A stretch of 64,000 bases of DNA from Streptomyces xinghaiensis S187. GTDB taxonomy: Bacteria; Actinomycetota; Actinomycetes; Streptomycetales; Streptomycetaceae. Position 1 is the stretch's first letter; the number at the start of each line of letters is the position of its first letter. This document shows positions 50,498-62,804 of the stretch, piece after piece. The notes beneath the pieces were generated by a model. That model saw only the letters and a list, made by a program, of their open reading frames with translations. It was not told the DNA's origin and made no database searches. The position numbers were made by a program, and so were the translations under genes. The stretch spans positions 5,672,501-5,736,500 of the forward strand of contig NZ_CP023202.1 in assembly GCF_000220705.2 (NCBI RefSeq), read 5' to 3'.

Positions 50498-51745
50498 ATG
50501 TCCTCCGATTTCTTCATCCCGGACCCCGAGGGTCTGGTCCCCAGCCCCGAGGGCTACTTCGGCGCGTTCGGCGGCAAGTTCATCCCCGAGGCGCTGGTCG
50601 CCGCGGTCGACGAGGTGGCCGCTGAGTACGCCAAGGCGAAGGCCGACCCGGCCTTCGCCGCCGAGCTGGACGAACTGCTCGTCAACTACACCGGCCGCCC
50701 CAGCGCCCTCACCGAGGTCCGGCGGTTCGCGGAGCACGCCGGTGGCGCCCGGGTCTTCCTCAAGCGGGAGGACCTCAACCACACCGGCTCCCACAAGATC
50801 AACAATGTGCTGGGGCAGGCGCTGCTGACCCGCCGCATGGGCAAGACCCGCGTCATCGCCGAGACCGGCGCCGGGCAGCACGGGGTCGCGACGGCCACGG
50901 CCTGCGCCCTCTTCGGCCTCGAATGCACCATCTACATGGGCGAGGTCGACACCAAGCGGCAGGCGCTCAACGTGGCGCGGATGCGGATGCTCGGCGCCGA
51001 GGTCATCGCGGTCAAGTCGGGCAGCCGCACCCTGAAGGACGCCATCAACGAGGCGTTCCGCGACTGGGTCGCCAACGTCGACCACACCCACTACCTCTTC
51101 GGCACGGTCGCCGGACCGCACCCGTTCCCCGCCCTGGTCCGCGACTTCCACCGGGTGATCGGCGTCGAGGCGCGCCGGCAGATCCTGGAGCGCGCCGGCC
51201 GGCTGCCGGACGCGGTGGCGGCCTGCGTGGGCGGCGGCTCCAACGCCATCGGCCTGTTCCACGCGTTCCTCCCCGACGAGGCCGTCCGGCTCGTCGGCTT
51301 CGAGCCCGCCGGGCACGGCGTGGAGACCGGCGAGCACGCGGCGACCCTCACCGAGGGCACGTCCGGCATCCTGCACGGCTCCCGGAGCTACGTCCTCCAG
51401 GACGAGGACGGCCAGATCACCGAGCCGTACTCGATCTCCGCCGGGCTCGACTACCCGGGCGTCGGCCCCGAGCACGCCTACCTCAAGGACACCGGCCGCG
51501 CCGAGTACCGCGCGGTCACCGACGACGAGGCGATGCAGGCGCTGCGGCTGCTGTCGGAGACCGAGGGCATCATCCCGGCCATCGAGAGCGCGCACGCGCT
51601 GGCCGGCGCCCTCGTCCTCGGCCGCGAACTCGGCCCCGAAGGGCTGGTGCTGGTCAATCTCTCCGGCCGCGGCGACAAGGACATGGAGACCGCCGCGCGC
51701 TACTTCAAGCTGTACGACCCGAGCGACGAGATCGAGGCCGAGTGA
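50498..51745 (+). CDS. trpB: Tryptophan synthase β subunit
   Basis: A 415-residue PLP enzyme that joins indole and serine. The PLP lysine is Lys100 in LNHTGSHKINN; other motifs are GRPSALTEV, RVIAETGAGQHGVATA, VGGGSNAIGLF and ISAGLDYPGVGPEH, and NLSGRGDKD. It forms the α2β2 complex with TrpA, whose gene overlaps the trpB stop by one base. The ATG follows GAGGAGTACCGTAG. Confidence 0.97.
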   Translation: MSSDFFIPDPEGLVPSPEGYFGAFGGKFIPEALVAAVDEVAAEYAKAKADPAFAAELDELLVNYTGRPSALTEVRRFAEHAGGARVFLKREDLNHTGSHKINNVLGQALLTRRMGKTRVIAETGAGQHGVATATACALFGLECTIYMGEVDTKRQALNVARMRMLGAEVIAVKSGSRTLKDAINEAFRDWVANVDHTHYLFGTVAGPHPFPALVRDFHRVIGVEARRQILERAGRLPDAVAACVGGGSNAIGLFHAFLPDEAVRLVGFEPAGHGVETGEHAATLTEGTSGILHGSRSYVLQDEDGQITEPYSISAGLDYPGVGPEHAYLKDTGRAEYRAVTDDEAMQALRLLSETEGIIPAIESAHALAGALVLGRELGPEGLVLVNLSGRGDKDMETAARYFKLYDPSDEIEAE

Positions 51746-52560
51746 TGGCGGGCAACCTGGAACTCCTGGAATCCGTCCTGGCCAAGGCCAAGGGGGAGGG
51801 CCGGGCCGCGCTGGTCGGCTATCTGCCCGCCGGTTTCCCGACCGTGGACGGCGGGGTGCGGGCCGTCACGGCGATGGTCGAGGGCGGCTGCGACGTGGTC
51901 GAGGTCGGGCTGCCGCACAGCGACCCGGTGCTGGACGGGCCGGTCATCCAGACCGCCGACGACATCGCCCTGCGGGCCGGGCTGCGCATCACCGACGTGA
52001 TCCGCACGGTGGCCGAGGTGCACGCCGCGACCGGGGCGCCGGTGCTCTGCATGACGTACTGGAACCCGGTCGACCAGTACGGCGTCGAGCGGTTCGCCGC
52101 GGACCTGGCCGGGGCCGGGGGTGCGGGCTGCATCCTGCCCGACCTCCCCGTCGAGGAGTCCGCGGTGTGGCGTGAGGCCGCGGCGCGGCACGGCCTGGCC
52201 ACGGTCTTCGTCGTCGCGCCGAGCAGCCGGGACGAGCGGCTGGCGAAGATCACGGCGGTCGGCAGCGGCTTCGTCTACGCGGCCTCCCTGATGGGGGTCA
52301 CCGGCACCCGGGAGTCCGTCGGCGAGCAGGCGCAGGACCTGGTACGCCGCACCCGGGCCACCACCGGACTGCCCGTCTGCGTCGGGCTCGGTGTCTCCAA
52401 CCCGGAGCAGGCGGCCGAGGTCGCGGCGTTCGCCGACGGGGTGATCGTCGGCTCGGCCTTCGTCAAACGGCTGCTGGACGCGCCGGACCTGGAGAGCGGG
52501 CTGGACGGAGTCCGGTCGCTGGCAGGGGAGCTGGCGAAGGGCGTGAGCCGCGGGGCCTGA
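51745..52560 (+). CDS. trpA: Tryptophan synthase α subunit
   Basis: A 271-residue (βα)8 barrel that cleaves indole-3-glycerol phosphate and channels indole to TrpB. Catalytic motifs: ALVGYLPAGFP, VVEVGLPHSDPVLDGPVIQ with the catalytic Glu and Asp, MTYWNPVDQYG, and LPDLPVEES. The ATG overlaps the trpB stop (TGATG); a GTG one codon earlier is also possible. It ends the trpBA unit, followed by a strong terminator. Confidence 0.97.
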   Translation: MAGNLELLESVLAKAKGEGRAALVGYLPAGFPTVDGGVRAVTAMVEGGCDVVEVGLPHSDPVLDGPVIQTADDIALRAGLRITDVIRTVAEVHAATGAPVLCMTYWNPVDQYGVERFAADLAGAGGAGCILPDLPVEESAVWREAAARHGLATVFVVAPSSRDERLAKITAVGSGFVYAASLMGVTGTRESVGEQAQDLVRRTRATTGLPVCVGLGVSNPEQAAEVAAFADGVIVGSAFVKRLLDAPDLESGLDGVRSLAGELAKGVSRGA

Positions 52561-52582
52561 CCGCCCGGATCAGCGGGGGAGG

Positions 52583-52612
52583 GGAACGGGGAGGCCTGCG
52601 CCTCCCCGTTCC
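52583..52612 (+). terminator. 13-bp perfect hairpin downstream of trpA
   Basis: GGAACGGGGAGGC (52583–52595) pairs exactly with GCCTCCCCGTTCC (52600–52612) around a 4-nt loop, 22 bp after the trpA stop. A strong intrinsic terminator for the trp block. Confidence 0.85.
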
Positions 52613-52751
52613 GCCGTTCCGGCTCCGTTCCGGCTCTCGGCCGCTGTCGGCCCGCTGGATTACCCTGGCACCACCCCCACACCCCGTCACCGGCCGGGCC
52701 GCCGTGCGTCCCGCCCGGCCGCCCCGTGCGACCCCAGGAGATGTGAGGACC

Positions 52752-53132
52752 GTGACCGCAGAGCCGCCCGCCACCGGCCGGGCCGCGGATGAGCCCGAGC
52801 TGCCCGCGATATCCGAGGAGGAGTGGGCGCGGTTCGTCGAGGAGAGCGCCGGGCCCGCGCGGGCCCGGGCACCCAGGGAGCCGTCGGCGCGTGCCCGTAT
52901 GGTCACCGAACGGCTGCGCCGGGAGGGCGAGGCGGCCGCCCGGCACCGGGGCACCCTCCGCCGGTGGCGCCGGCGGGGGAGGCCGGCCGCGCCCCGGCAG
53001 CCGGAGGGGTGGCGGACCGCGCCCGCCCGGCCGCAGGCCCGCGGGCAGCGCTGGTCGGGCGTGGTGGCCGGCCTGGTCTTCGTCGTCCTGCTGGTCGTGG
53101 TGGTGGCCGACCCGGCCCGGGTCCTCTCCTGA
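52752..53132 (+). CDS. Small tail-anchored membrane protein, unknown
   Basis: A 126-residue protein beginning MTAEPPATGRAADEPELPAI, containing an acidic-then-basic region (ISEEEWARFVEESAG, RARMVTERLRREGEAAARHRG) and one C-terminal transmembrane helix (about 103–120, VVAGLVFVVLLVVVV). The GTG at 52752 follows GGAGATGTGAGGACC. It precedes lgt by about 200 bp in the same direction. Function unknown. The gap to lgt contains no further gene. Confidence 0.7.
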   Translation: MTAEPPATGRAADEPELPAISEEEWARFVEESAGPARARAPREPSARARMVTERLRREGEAAARHRGTLRRWRRRGRPAAPRQPEGWRTAPARPQARGQRWSGVVAGLVFVVLLVVVVADPARVLS

Positions 53133-53330
53133 CGCCGGTCTCCCCGGCCCCGGTCTCCGGGGCGTGTGCCCGCCGGGCGCCCGGCACCGGCTGCTCCCCC
53201 GTGACCGTCCGGACACGGGAGAGCGAGGGGAGGACGGGGGCGCGGGGCCGCGCCCGGTGCGGCCCGTTACGGAGCCGTTGCCGGGCGGGTTGCCCGGTCC
53301 CCCGCCCGGCACGGTAGCGTCGGGACCGCC

Positions 53331-54377
53331 ATGGACCTCGCATACATTCCCAGTCCGTCGACCGGCGTGATCGAACTCGGTCCGATCCCGCTGCGCGGCT
53401 ACGCGTTCAGCATCCTCATCGGCGTCTTCGCCGCCGTCTGGATCGGAGGCCGGCGCTGGGTCGCCCGCGGCGGCCTGCCCGGCACGGTGGCCGACATCGC
53501 CGTCTGGGCCGTGCCGTTCGGTCTCGTCGGCGGCCGTCTCTACCACATCTTCACCACGTACGAGCCCTACTTCGGTGAGGACGGCAACTGGGTCGACGCC
53601 TTCAAGATCTGGGAGGGCGGGCTCGGCATCTGGGGGGCCATCGCCCTCGGCGCCGTCGGGGCGTGGATCGGAGCCCGGCGCCGCGGCGTCCCGCTCCCGG
53701 CCTACGCGGACGCGGTCGCTCCCGGTATCGCCGTCGCCCAGGCCATCGGCCGCTGGGGCAACTGGTTCAACCAGGAGCTGTACGGCAGGGCCACCGATGT
53801 GCCCTGGGCCCTGAAGATCGACAAGGGCCCCGAGCCCGGGCTCTACCACCCCACGTTCCTCTACGAATCGCTGTGGTGCGTCGGCGTCGCCCTGCTGGTG
53901 ATCTGGGCGGACCGCCGCTTCAAGCTCGGCCACGGGCGGGCCTTCGCGCTGTATGTCGCCGCGTACACCGTGGGCCGCGGCTGGATCGAGTATCTGCGGA
54001 TCGACGAGGCCAACCACGTGCTCGGCCTGCGCCTCAACGTCTGGACCTCGATGATCGTCTTCCTCGGGGCGGTCGCCTACATGATCGTCTCCTCCCGGCT
54101 GCGCCCCGGCCGGGAGGCCGTGGTGGAACCGGCGGCGGAGGAGGCCCGCGCGGCCGGGGCCGCCGACGCCGGGCGGGACGGCGAGAAGGGCAGCGAGAAG
54201 GACGGCGGGCCCGGGAAGGACGCCGGGGCGACGGGGACCGCGGAGAGCGGCGATGCCGATGCCCCCACCGGGTCCGGCGAACCGGCGGTGTCCGGCGGCG
54301 GCACGGCCGCTGCGGACGGCCCGGGCGACGGTGACGGCACCGCGGACTCCGGGGCGGGCACCACCAAGAAGCTCTGA
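53331..54377 (+). CDS. lgt: Prolipoprotein diacylglyceryl transferase
   Basis: A 348-residue polytopic membrane enzyme that transfers diacylglycerol from phosphatidylglycerol to the lipobox cysteine of prolipoproteins. The Lgt signature GRWGNWFNQELYG is at 140–152; PLRGYAFSILIG, GGRLYHIFT and IEYLRIDEAN are also typical. Seven transmembrane segments are likely. The C-terminal 85 residues are a disordered Glu/Asp/Gly/Ala tail, common in streptomycete Lgt. LspA (6598) performs the next step. Streptomyces often have a second lgt; only one is visible here. Confidence 0.95.
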   Translation: MDLAYIPSPSTGVIELGPIPLRGYAFSILIGVFAAVWIGGRRWVARGGLPGTVADIAVWAVPFGLVGGRLYHIFTTYEPYFGEDGNWVDAFKIWEGGLGIWGAIALGAVGAWIGARRRGVPLPAYADAVAPGIAVAQAIGRWGNWFNQELYGRATDVPWALKIDKGPEPGLYHPTFLYESLWCVGVALLVIWADRRFKLGHGRAFALYVAAYTVGRGWIEYLRIDEANHVLGLRLNVWTSMIVFLGAVAYMIVSSRLRPGREAVVEPAAEEARAAGAADAGRDGEKGSEKDGGPGKDAGATGTAESGDADAPTGSGEPAVSGGGTAAADGPGDGDGTADSGAGTTKKL

Positions 54378-54583
54378 GACGGAGATCACGGACACGCCCG
54401 CGGACGGCGGCGGCCCTGAGGGGGACCGCCGCCGTTTCGTCTGCCCACTTCACCGCCCGGAAGTGAAACCGCAGGTCAGAGAGGTAAGTTCGGCCTTCCT
54501 TGCTGGCGGCGCCAAGGCATCGCGCGTACCTTCGCAGCCAGGGGGAGCCGACGGGCTGTCCCGGGGAAGGGAGCACCACACCC

Positions 54584-55348
54584 ATGGCCAGCAGCAGCGC
54601 CGCCGACAACCTCACCGCGGATGTCACCGGGGCCGAGGACAAGCCGCACGACGCGCACCGGGACAACCACACCCACCGCGACGTCAACGGCGGCTGGCTC
54701 CGCCCCGCGGTCTTCGGCGCGATGGACGGCCTGGTGTCGAACCTGGCCCTGATCACGGGTGTCGCGGGCAGCAACGTCGCCTCGCAGACCATCGTGATCA
54801 CCGGGATGGCGGGCCTCGCCGCCGGAGCCTTCTCCATGGCCGCCGGCGAGTACACCTCGGTGGCCTCGCAGCGTGAGCTGGTGCTGGCCGAGCTGGAGGT
54901 CGAGCGCGAGGAGATACGGAAGAACCCGGCGGAGGAGGAGCGGGAGCTCGCGGAGCTCTACGTATCGCGCGGCGTGGAGCCGGAGCTGGCACGGCAGGTC
55001 GCCGAGCAGCTCTCCCGCGATCCCGAGCTGGCCCTGGAGATCCACGTCCGGGAGGAGCTCGGGGTCGATCCCGGCGACCTGCCCTCGCCGGCGGTCGCCG
55101 CCGTCTCCTCCTTCGGGGCCTTCGCGGTGGGTGCCGTCCTTCCCGTGCTGCCGTATCTGCTGGGCGCGGAGCAGCTGTGGCCGGCGGTGCTGCTCGCCCT
55201 GGCCGGGCTGTTCCTCTGCGGCAGCCTGGTGGCGAGAGTCACGGCCCGCTCCTGGTGGTACAGCGGGCTCCGGCAGTTCATCCTGGGGGGAGCCGCCGCC
55301 GCCTTGACGTACGGTCTGGGCTCCCTCATCGGAACGGCCGTAAACTGA
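54584..55348 (+). CDS. VIT1/CCC1-family iron/manganese transporter-like membrane protein
   Basis: A 254-residue protein: a hydrophilic N-terminus, then transmembrane segments with GWLRPAVFGAMDGLVSNLALITGV and GMAGLAAGAFSMAAGEYTSVASQRE (the family's metal-binding helix pair), a soluble charged loop of about 75 residues (LAELEVEREEIRKNPAEEEREL), and three further helices. The family transports Fe2+/Mn2+, often out of the cytosol. The ATG follows GGGGAAGGGAG. Substrate and direction are not shown by sequence. Confidence 0.88.
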   Translation: MASSSAADNLTADVTGAEDKPHDAHRDNHTHRDVNGGWLRPAVFGAMDGLVSNLALITGVAGSNVASQTIVITGMAGLAAGAFSMAAGEYTSVASQRELVLAELEVEREEIRKNPAEEERELAELYVSRGVEPELARQVAEQLSRDPELALEIHVREELGVDPGDLPSPAVAAVSSFGAFAVGAVLPVLPYLLGAEQLWPAVLLALAGLFLCGSLVARVTARSWWYSGLRQFILGGAAAALTYGLGSLIGTAVN

Positions 55349-55583
55349 GGGGACCGGCCACGCCGGCCGGTGGGTCCTCCCGGCCGGGAAACCGGTTGTT
55401 ACTTGCGGGTTTCGATCGGTGCCCGGCTGGGCATGAGCCGGAAGCGCTACGGGCAGTGCCGCCCGTCCGGCGCCGGAGAAGACGAGGGCCGAACGCTCCT
55501 GTCGCTCCCCCCACCACCGCTCTGAGCTGGTGGTGTCCGCATGATGGAACGCCGTTTTCGCGCTGCGGGACAGCGGTCATCAT

Positions 55584-55599
55584 GTAACCTGCACGAAAT
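55584..55599 (+). promoter_or_regulatory. Candidate GlnR box upstream of gltB
   Basis: GTAAC-n6-GAAAT at 55584–55599 resembles the Streptomyces GlnR box (gTnAC-n6-GaAAC). It lies 61 bp before the gltB start. Nitrogen control of glutamate synthase would be sensible; the match is partial and unconfirmed. The remainder of the gap 55349–55660 holds no supported gene. TAACCT at 55585–55590 could alternatively be a -10 element. Confidence 0.4.
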
Positions 55600-55660
55600 T
55601 CGCAGAGGGCCAACGTCGTCCCTCGGCACTGACACTGCCACGACGACGACGGGAGAGCCG

Positions 55661-60251
<4,591 letters not shown>

Positions 60252-60259
<8 letters not shown>

Positions 60260-61712
60260 CCCCAAGGGCTTCCTGACCACGGGCCGCGAGGTCGCCGAGA
60301 CCCGCCCCGTCCCCGAGCGCGTCAAGGACTGGAACGAGGTCTACGTCCCCGGCTCCCTGCTGCCGATCATCAGCAAGCAGGCCAGCCGATGCATGGACTG
60401 CGGCATCCCCTTCTGCCACCAGGGCTGCCCGCTCGGGAACCTCATCCCCGAGTGGAACGACTACGTCTACCGCGAGGACTGGACGGCGGCGAGCGAGCGG
60501 CTGCACGCCACCAACAACTTCCCGGAGTTCACCGGGAAGCTGTGCCCGGCGCCGTGCGAGGCCTCCTGCGTCCTCGGCATCAACCAGCCGCCGGTGACCA
60601 TCAAGAACGTCGAGGTCACCATCGCCGAGAAGGCGTGGGACCGCGGCGACATCACCCCGCAGCCCCCGGAGCGGCTCTCCGGCAAGACCGTCGCCGTGAT
60701 CGGCTCCGGTCCGGCCGGCCTGGCCGCCGCCCAGCAGCTCACCCGGGCCGGCCACACCGTCGCCGTCTTCGAACGAGCCGACCGCATCGGCGGTCTGCTC
60801 CGCTACGGCATCCCCGAGTTCAAGATGGAGAAGCGCCACATCAACCGCCGCATCGAGCAGATGCGCGCGGAGGGCACCCGCTTCCGCACCGAGATGGAGA
60901 TCGGCCGGGACATCAACGCGGCCAAGCTGCGCAAGCGGTACGACGCCGTCGTCATCGCCGTCGGCGCCACCACCGCCCGCGACCTGCCCGTCCCCGGCCG
61001 TGAGCTGAACGGCATCCACCAGGCGATGGAGTACCTGCCGCTCGCCAACAAGGTGCAGGAGGGCGACCTCACCGTCTCCCCGATCAGCGCCGAGGGCAAG
61101 CACGTCGTCGTCATCGGCGGCGGCGACACCGGCGCGGACTGCGTCGGCACCGCCCACCGGCAGGGCGCGGCCTCCGTCACCCAGCTGGAGATCATGCCGC
61201 AGCCGGGCGAGGACCGGGCGCCGAACCAGCCCTGGCCGACGTTCCCGATGCTCTACAAGGTCACCTCCGCGCACGAGGAGGGCGGAGAGCGGGTCTACTC
61301 CGTCTCCACCACCCACTTCGAGGGCGACGAGGACGGCAACGTCCAGTGGCTGCACATGGCCGAGGTCGAGTTCAAGGACGGCAAGCTCGAACAGAAGCCC
61401 GGCACCGAGCGGAAGATCCCGGCGCAGCTCGTCACGCTCGCCATGGGCTTCACCGGCACCGACCGGGAGAACGGCATGGTCGAGCAGTTCGGCCTGGAGC
61501 TCGACGCCCGCGGCAACATCGCCCGGGACGAGCACTACGCCACCAACGTCGACGGCGTCTTCGTGGCCGGCGACGCCGGACGCGGCCAGTCGCTCATCGT
61601 CTGGGCCATCGCCGAGGGCCGCTCCGCGGCACGCGGCGTGGACCGCTACCTGACCGGCGGCAGCTCCCTGCCCGCCCCCATCCGCCCGACGGACCGCGCC
61701 CTGACGGTCTGA
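60252..61712 (+). CDS. gltD: Glutamate synthase small subunit
   Basis: A 486-residue FAD- and iron-sulfur-containing subunit that passes electrons from NAD(P)H to GltB. N-terminal cysteines for Fe-S clusters: Cys47, Cys50, Cys55 and Cys59 (CMDCGIPFCHQGCPLGN), then Cys98, Cys102 and Cys106. The FAD-binding VAVIGSGPAGLAAA and NAD(P)-binding VVVIGGGDTGADC motifs are both intact. The ATG at 60252 overlaps gltB by 8 nt in another frame, so the subunits are translationally coupled. Confidence 0.97.
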
Positions 61713-61754
61713 CGGCCCGGAACCCGCGCCGCTCCGGCGGCGTACGGAACCAAC

Positions 61755-61794
61755 GCGGCGCCCGCCCCTCCCACCACGGAGGGACGGGCGCCGC
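61755..61794. terminator. 17-bp hairpin between convergent gltD and the edge operon
   Basis: Positions 61755–61771 pair with 61778–61794 with one mismatch and a 6-nt loop. It lies 42 bp after the gltD stop and 34 bp from the stop of the leftward gene, a bidirectional terminator. Confidence 0.8.
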
Positions 61795-61827
61795 GCCGTT
61801 CGGTACGGGGGCAGCCGGGCGGCTCGG

Positions 61828-62412
61828 TCAGCAGGGGAGCAGAGCGGCCGTCACCACCGGGCCGCAGGACGGCGTCGCCGCCTTCCCCGTCTCCGCCGTC
61901 TCCTCCTGCACCGGGGCGACCCAGGTCAGAAGCACGGCGGCCGCGATGGCCAGCATCCCGGCCAGCGCGAGACCGCGGGCCCGGCCCACCATGCGCCAGA
62001 TGGCGCGGGTGCGTTCGGTCTCGTAGTCGAGAACCCGGGTGGCGTCCAGGGTGGGGGTGTAGCCGGGCGGGCCGTGCACGGCGGACACGGTGAGCCACGA
62101 GGCCGCGATCAGCGCGGCGAACGAGGCGGCGAGCAGACCGATCACCGCCCACCGCCACCAGCCGGGCAGATCCAACAGATTCTCCCGGCCCTTCAGCACG
62201 AACACCGCACCGATCAGCCCGGTCAGCGAGGCGATGAAGTTGCGGTAGCCCTCCGCCTGCTGCCGCGCGGCCCGGAGCTGCTCGTGCGGCTCCACCATGG
62301 CCCGCAACCGGCGGTCGGCGGCGGCCAGTTGCTCGGGCGTGAACCGCCAGGGGGTCCGTGGGCCGCCGGGAGCGCCGCCCGTGCCCCCGGCGCCCGGGGC
62401 AGCGCCCGTCAC
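61828..62412 (-). CDS. Two-TM membrane protein, unknown, last gene of edge operon
   Basis: A 194-residue protein. Residues about 22–58 are helical and charged (FTPEQLAAADRRLRAMVEPHEQLRAARQQAEGYRN). Hydrophobic segments follow at about 58–75, 86–108 and 145–165. The C-terminus ends in a cysteine-containing tail. No family recognised. The GTG start overlaps the upstream gene's stop by 4 nt (GTGA), so it is translationally coupled. Its location at the end of a three-gene unit suggests a membrane partner of the two upstream proteins. Confidence 0.65.
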   Translation of the reverse strand: MTGAAPGAGGTGGAPGGPRTPWRFTPEQLAAADRRLRAMVEPHEQLRAARQQAEGYRNFIASLTGLIGAVFVLKGRENLLDLPGWWRWAVIGLLAASFAALIAASWLTVSAVHGPPGYTPTLDATRVLDYETERTRAIWRMVGRARGLALAGMLAIAAAVLLTWVAPVQEETAETGKAATPSCGPVVTAALLPC

Positions 62413-62804
62413 TGGTGCGCCTCCGCCCCGCCGAGGCCCGGCAGCCCGCCGGGAGGGAGCTCGATCAGCAGATGGGCGCCGCAGCCCGCGCTGTCCTCCT
62501 CCGGCGGCCGGCCGGCGTGGGCCCGGCCGCAGAGGCAGCGGGTGTAGAGCGGGGCGCGATCCTCCTCGCTGTCCCCCTCACGGCCTCCGCCTCCGCCTCT
62601 CCGCCTCCGTCGCAGCGCTTCCAGCCCGCCGCCCTTGGCCACGTAGGCGTACTGGTTGAGTTCCCAGCGGCGGACCATGGTGCCGTGGCACTCCGGGCAC
62701 TCCCCGGCGGCCTCGTACACCCCCTCGCCGATGCGCCGCCAGGTGAACCCCGCCACGACGGCTCTGGCCTGCGGGTCCCACTCCACCGAACGGTGACCGG
62801 TCAT
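62409..62804 (-). CDS. Small protein with Cys-rich zinc-ribbon-like motifs
   Basis: A 131-residue protein. It contains CPECHGTM at about residues 36–43, then CLCGRAH and SAGCGAH further on, which could bind zinc. The remainder includes EWDPQARAVVAGFTWRRIGEGVYE and an Arg/Gly-rich segment. ATG at 62804 overlaps the upstream stop by one base; GTG at 62807 is an alternative. No family recognised. Coupled to genes on both sides. Confidence 0.65.
   Translation of the reverse strand: MTGHRSVEWDPQARAVVAGFTWRRIGEGVYEAAGECPECHGTMVRRWELNQYAYVAKGGGLEALRRRRRGGGGGREGDSEEDRAPLYTRCLCGRAHAGRPPEEDSAGCGAHLLIELPPGGLPGLGGAEAHQ

Noticed and set aside
50142..50828. A 228-codon ORF on the + strand starting just after the candidate leader ORF
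   Set aside because: It runs out of frame into trpB for half its length, loses third-position GC preference before trpB, and has Pro/Arg/Gly composition typical of shadow frames.
54478..54505. Possible iron box (IdeR/DmdR-like) before the VIT/CCC1-like gene (aggtaagttcggccttcctt)
   Set aside because: The palindrome is too imperfect compared with TTAGGTTAGGCTAACCTAA; several core positions do not match.
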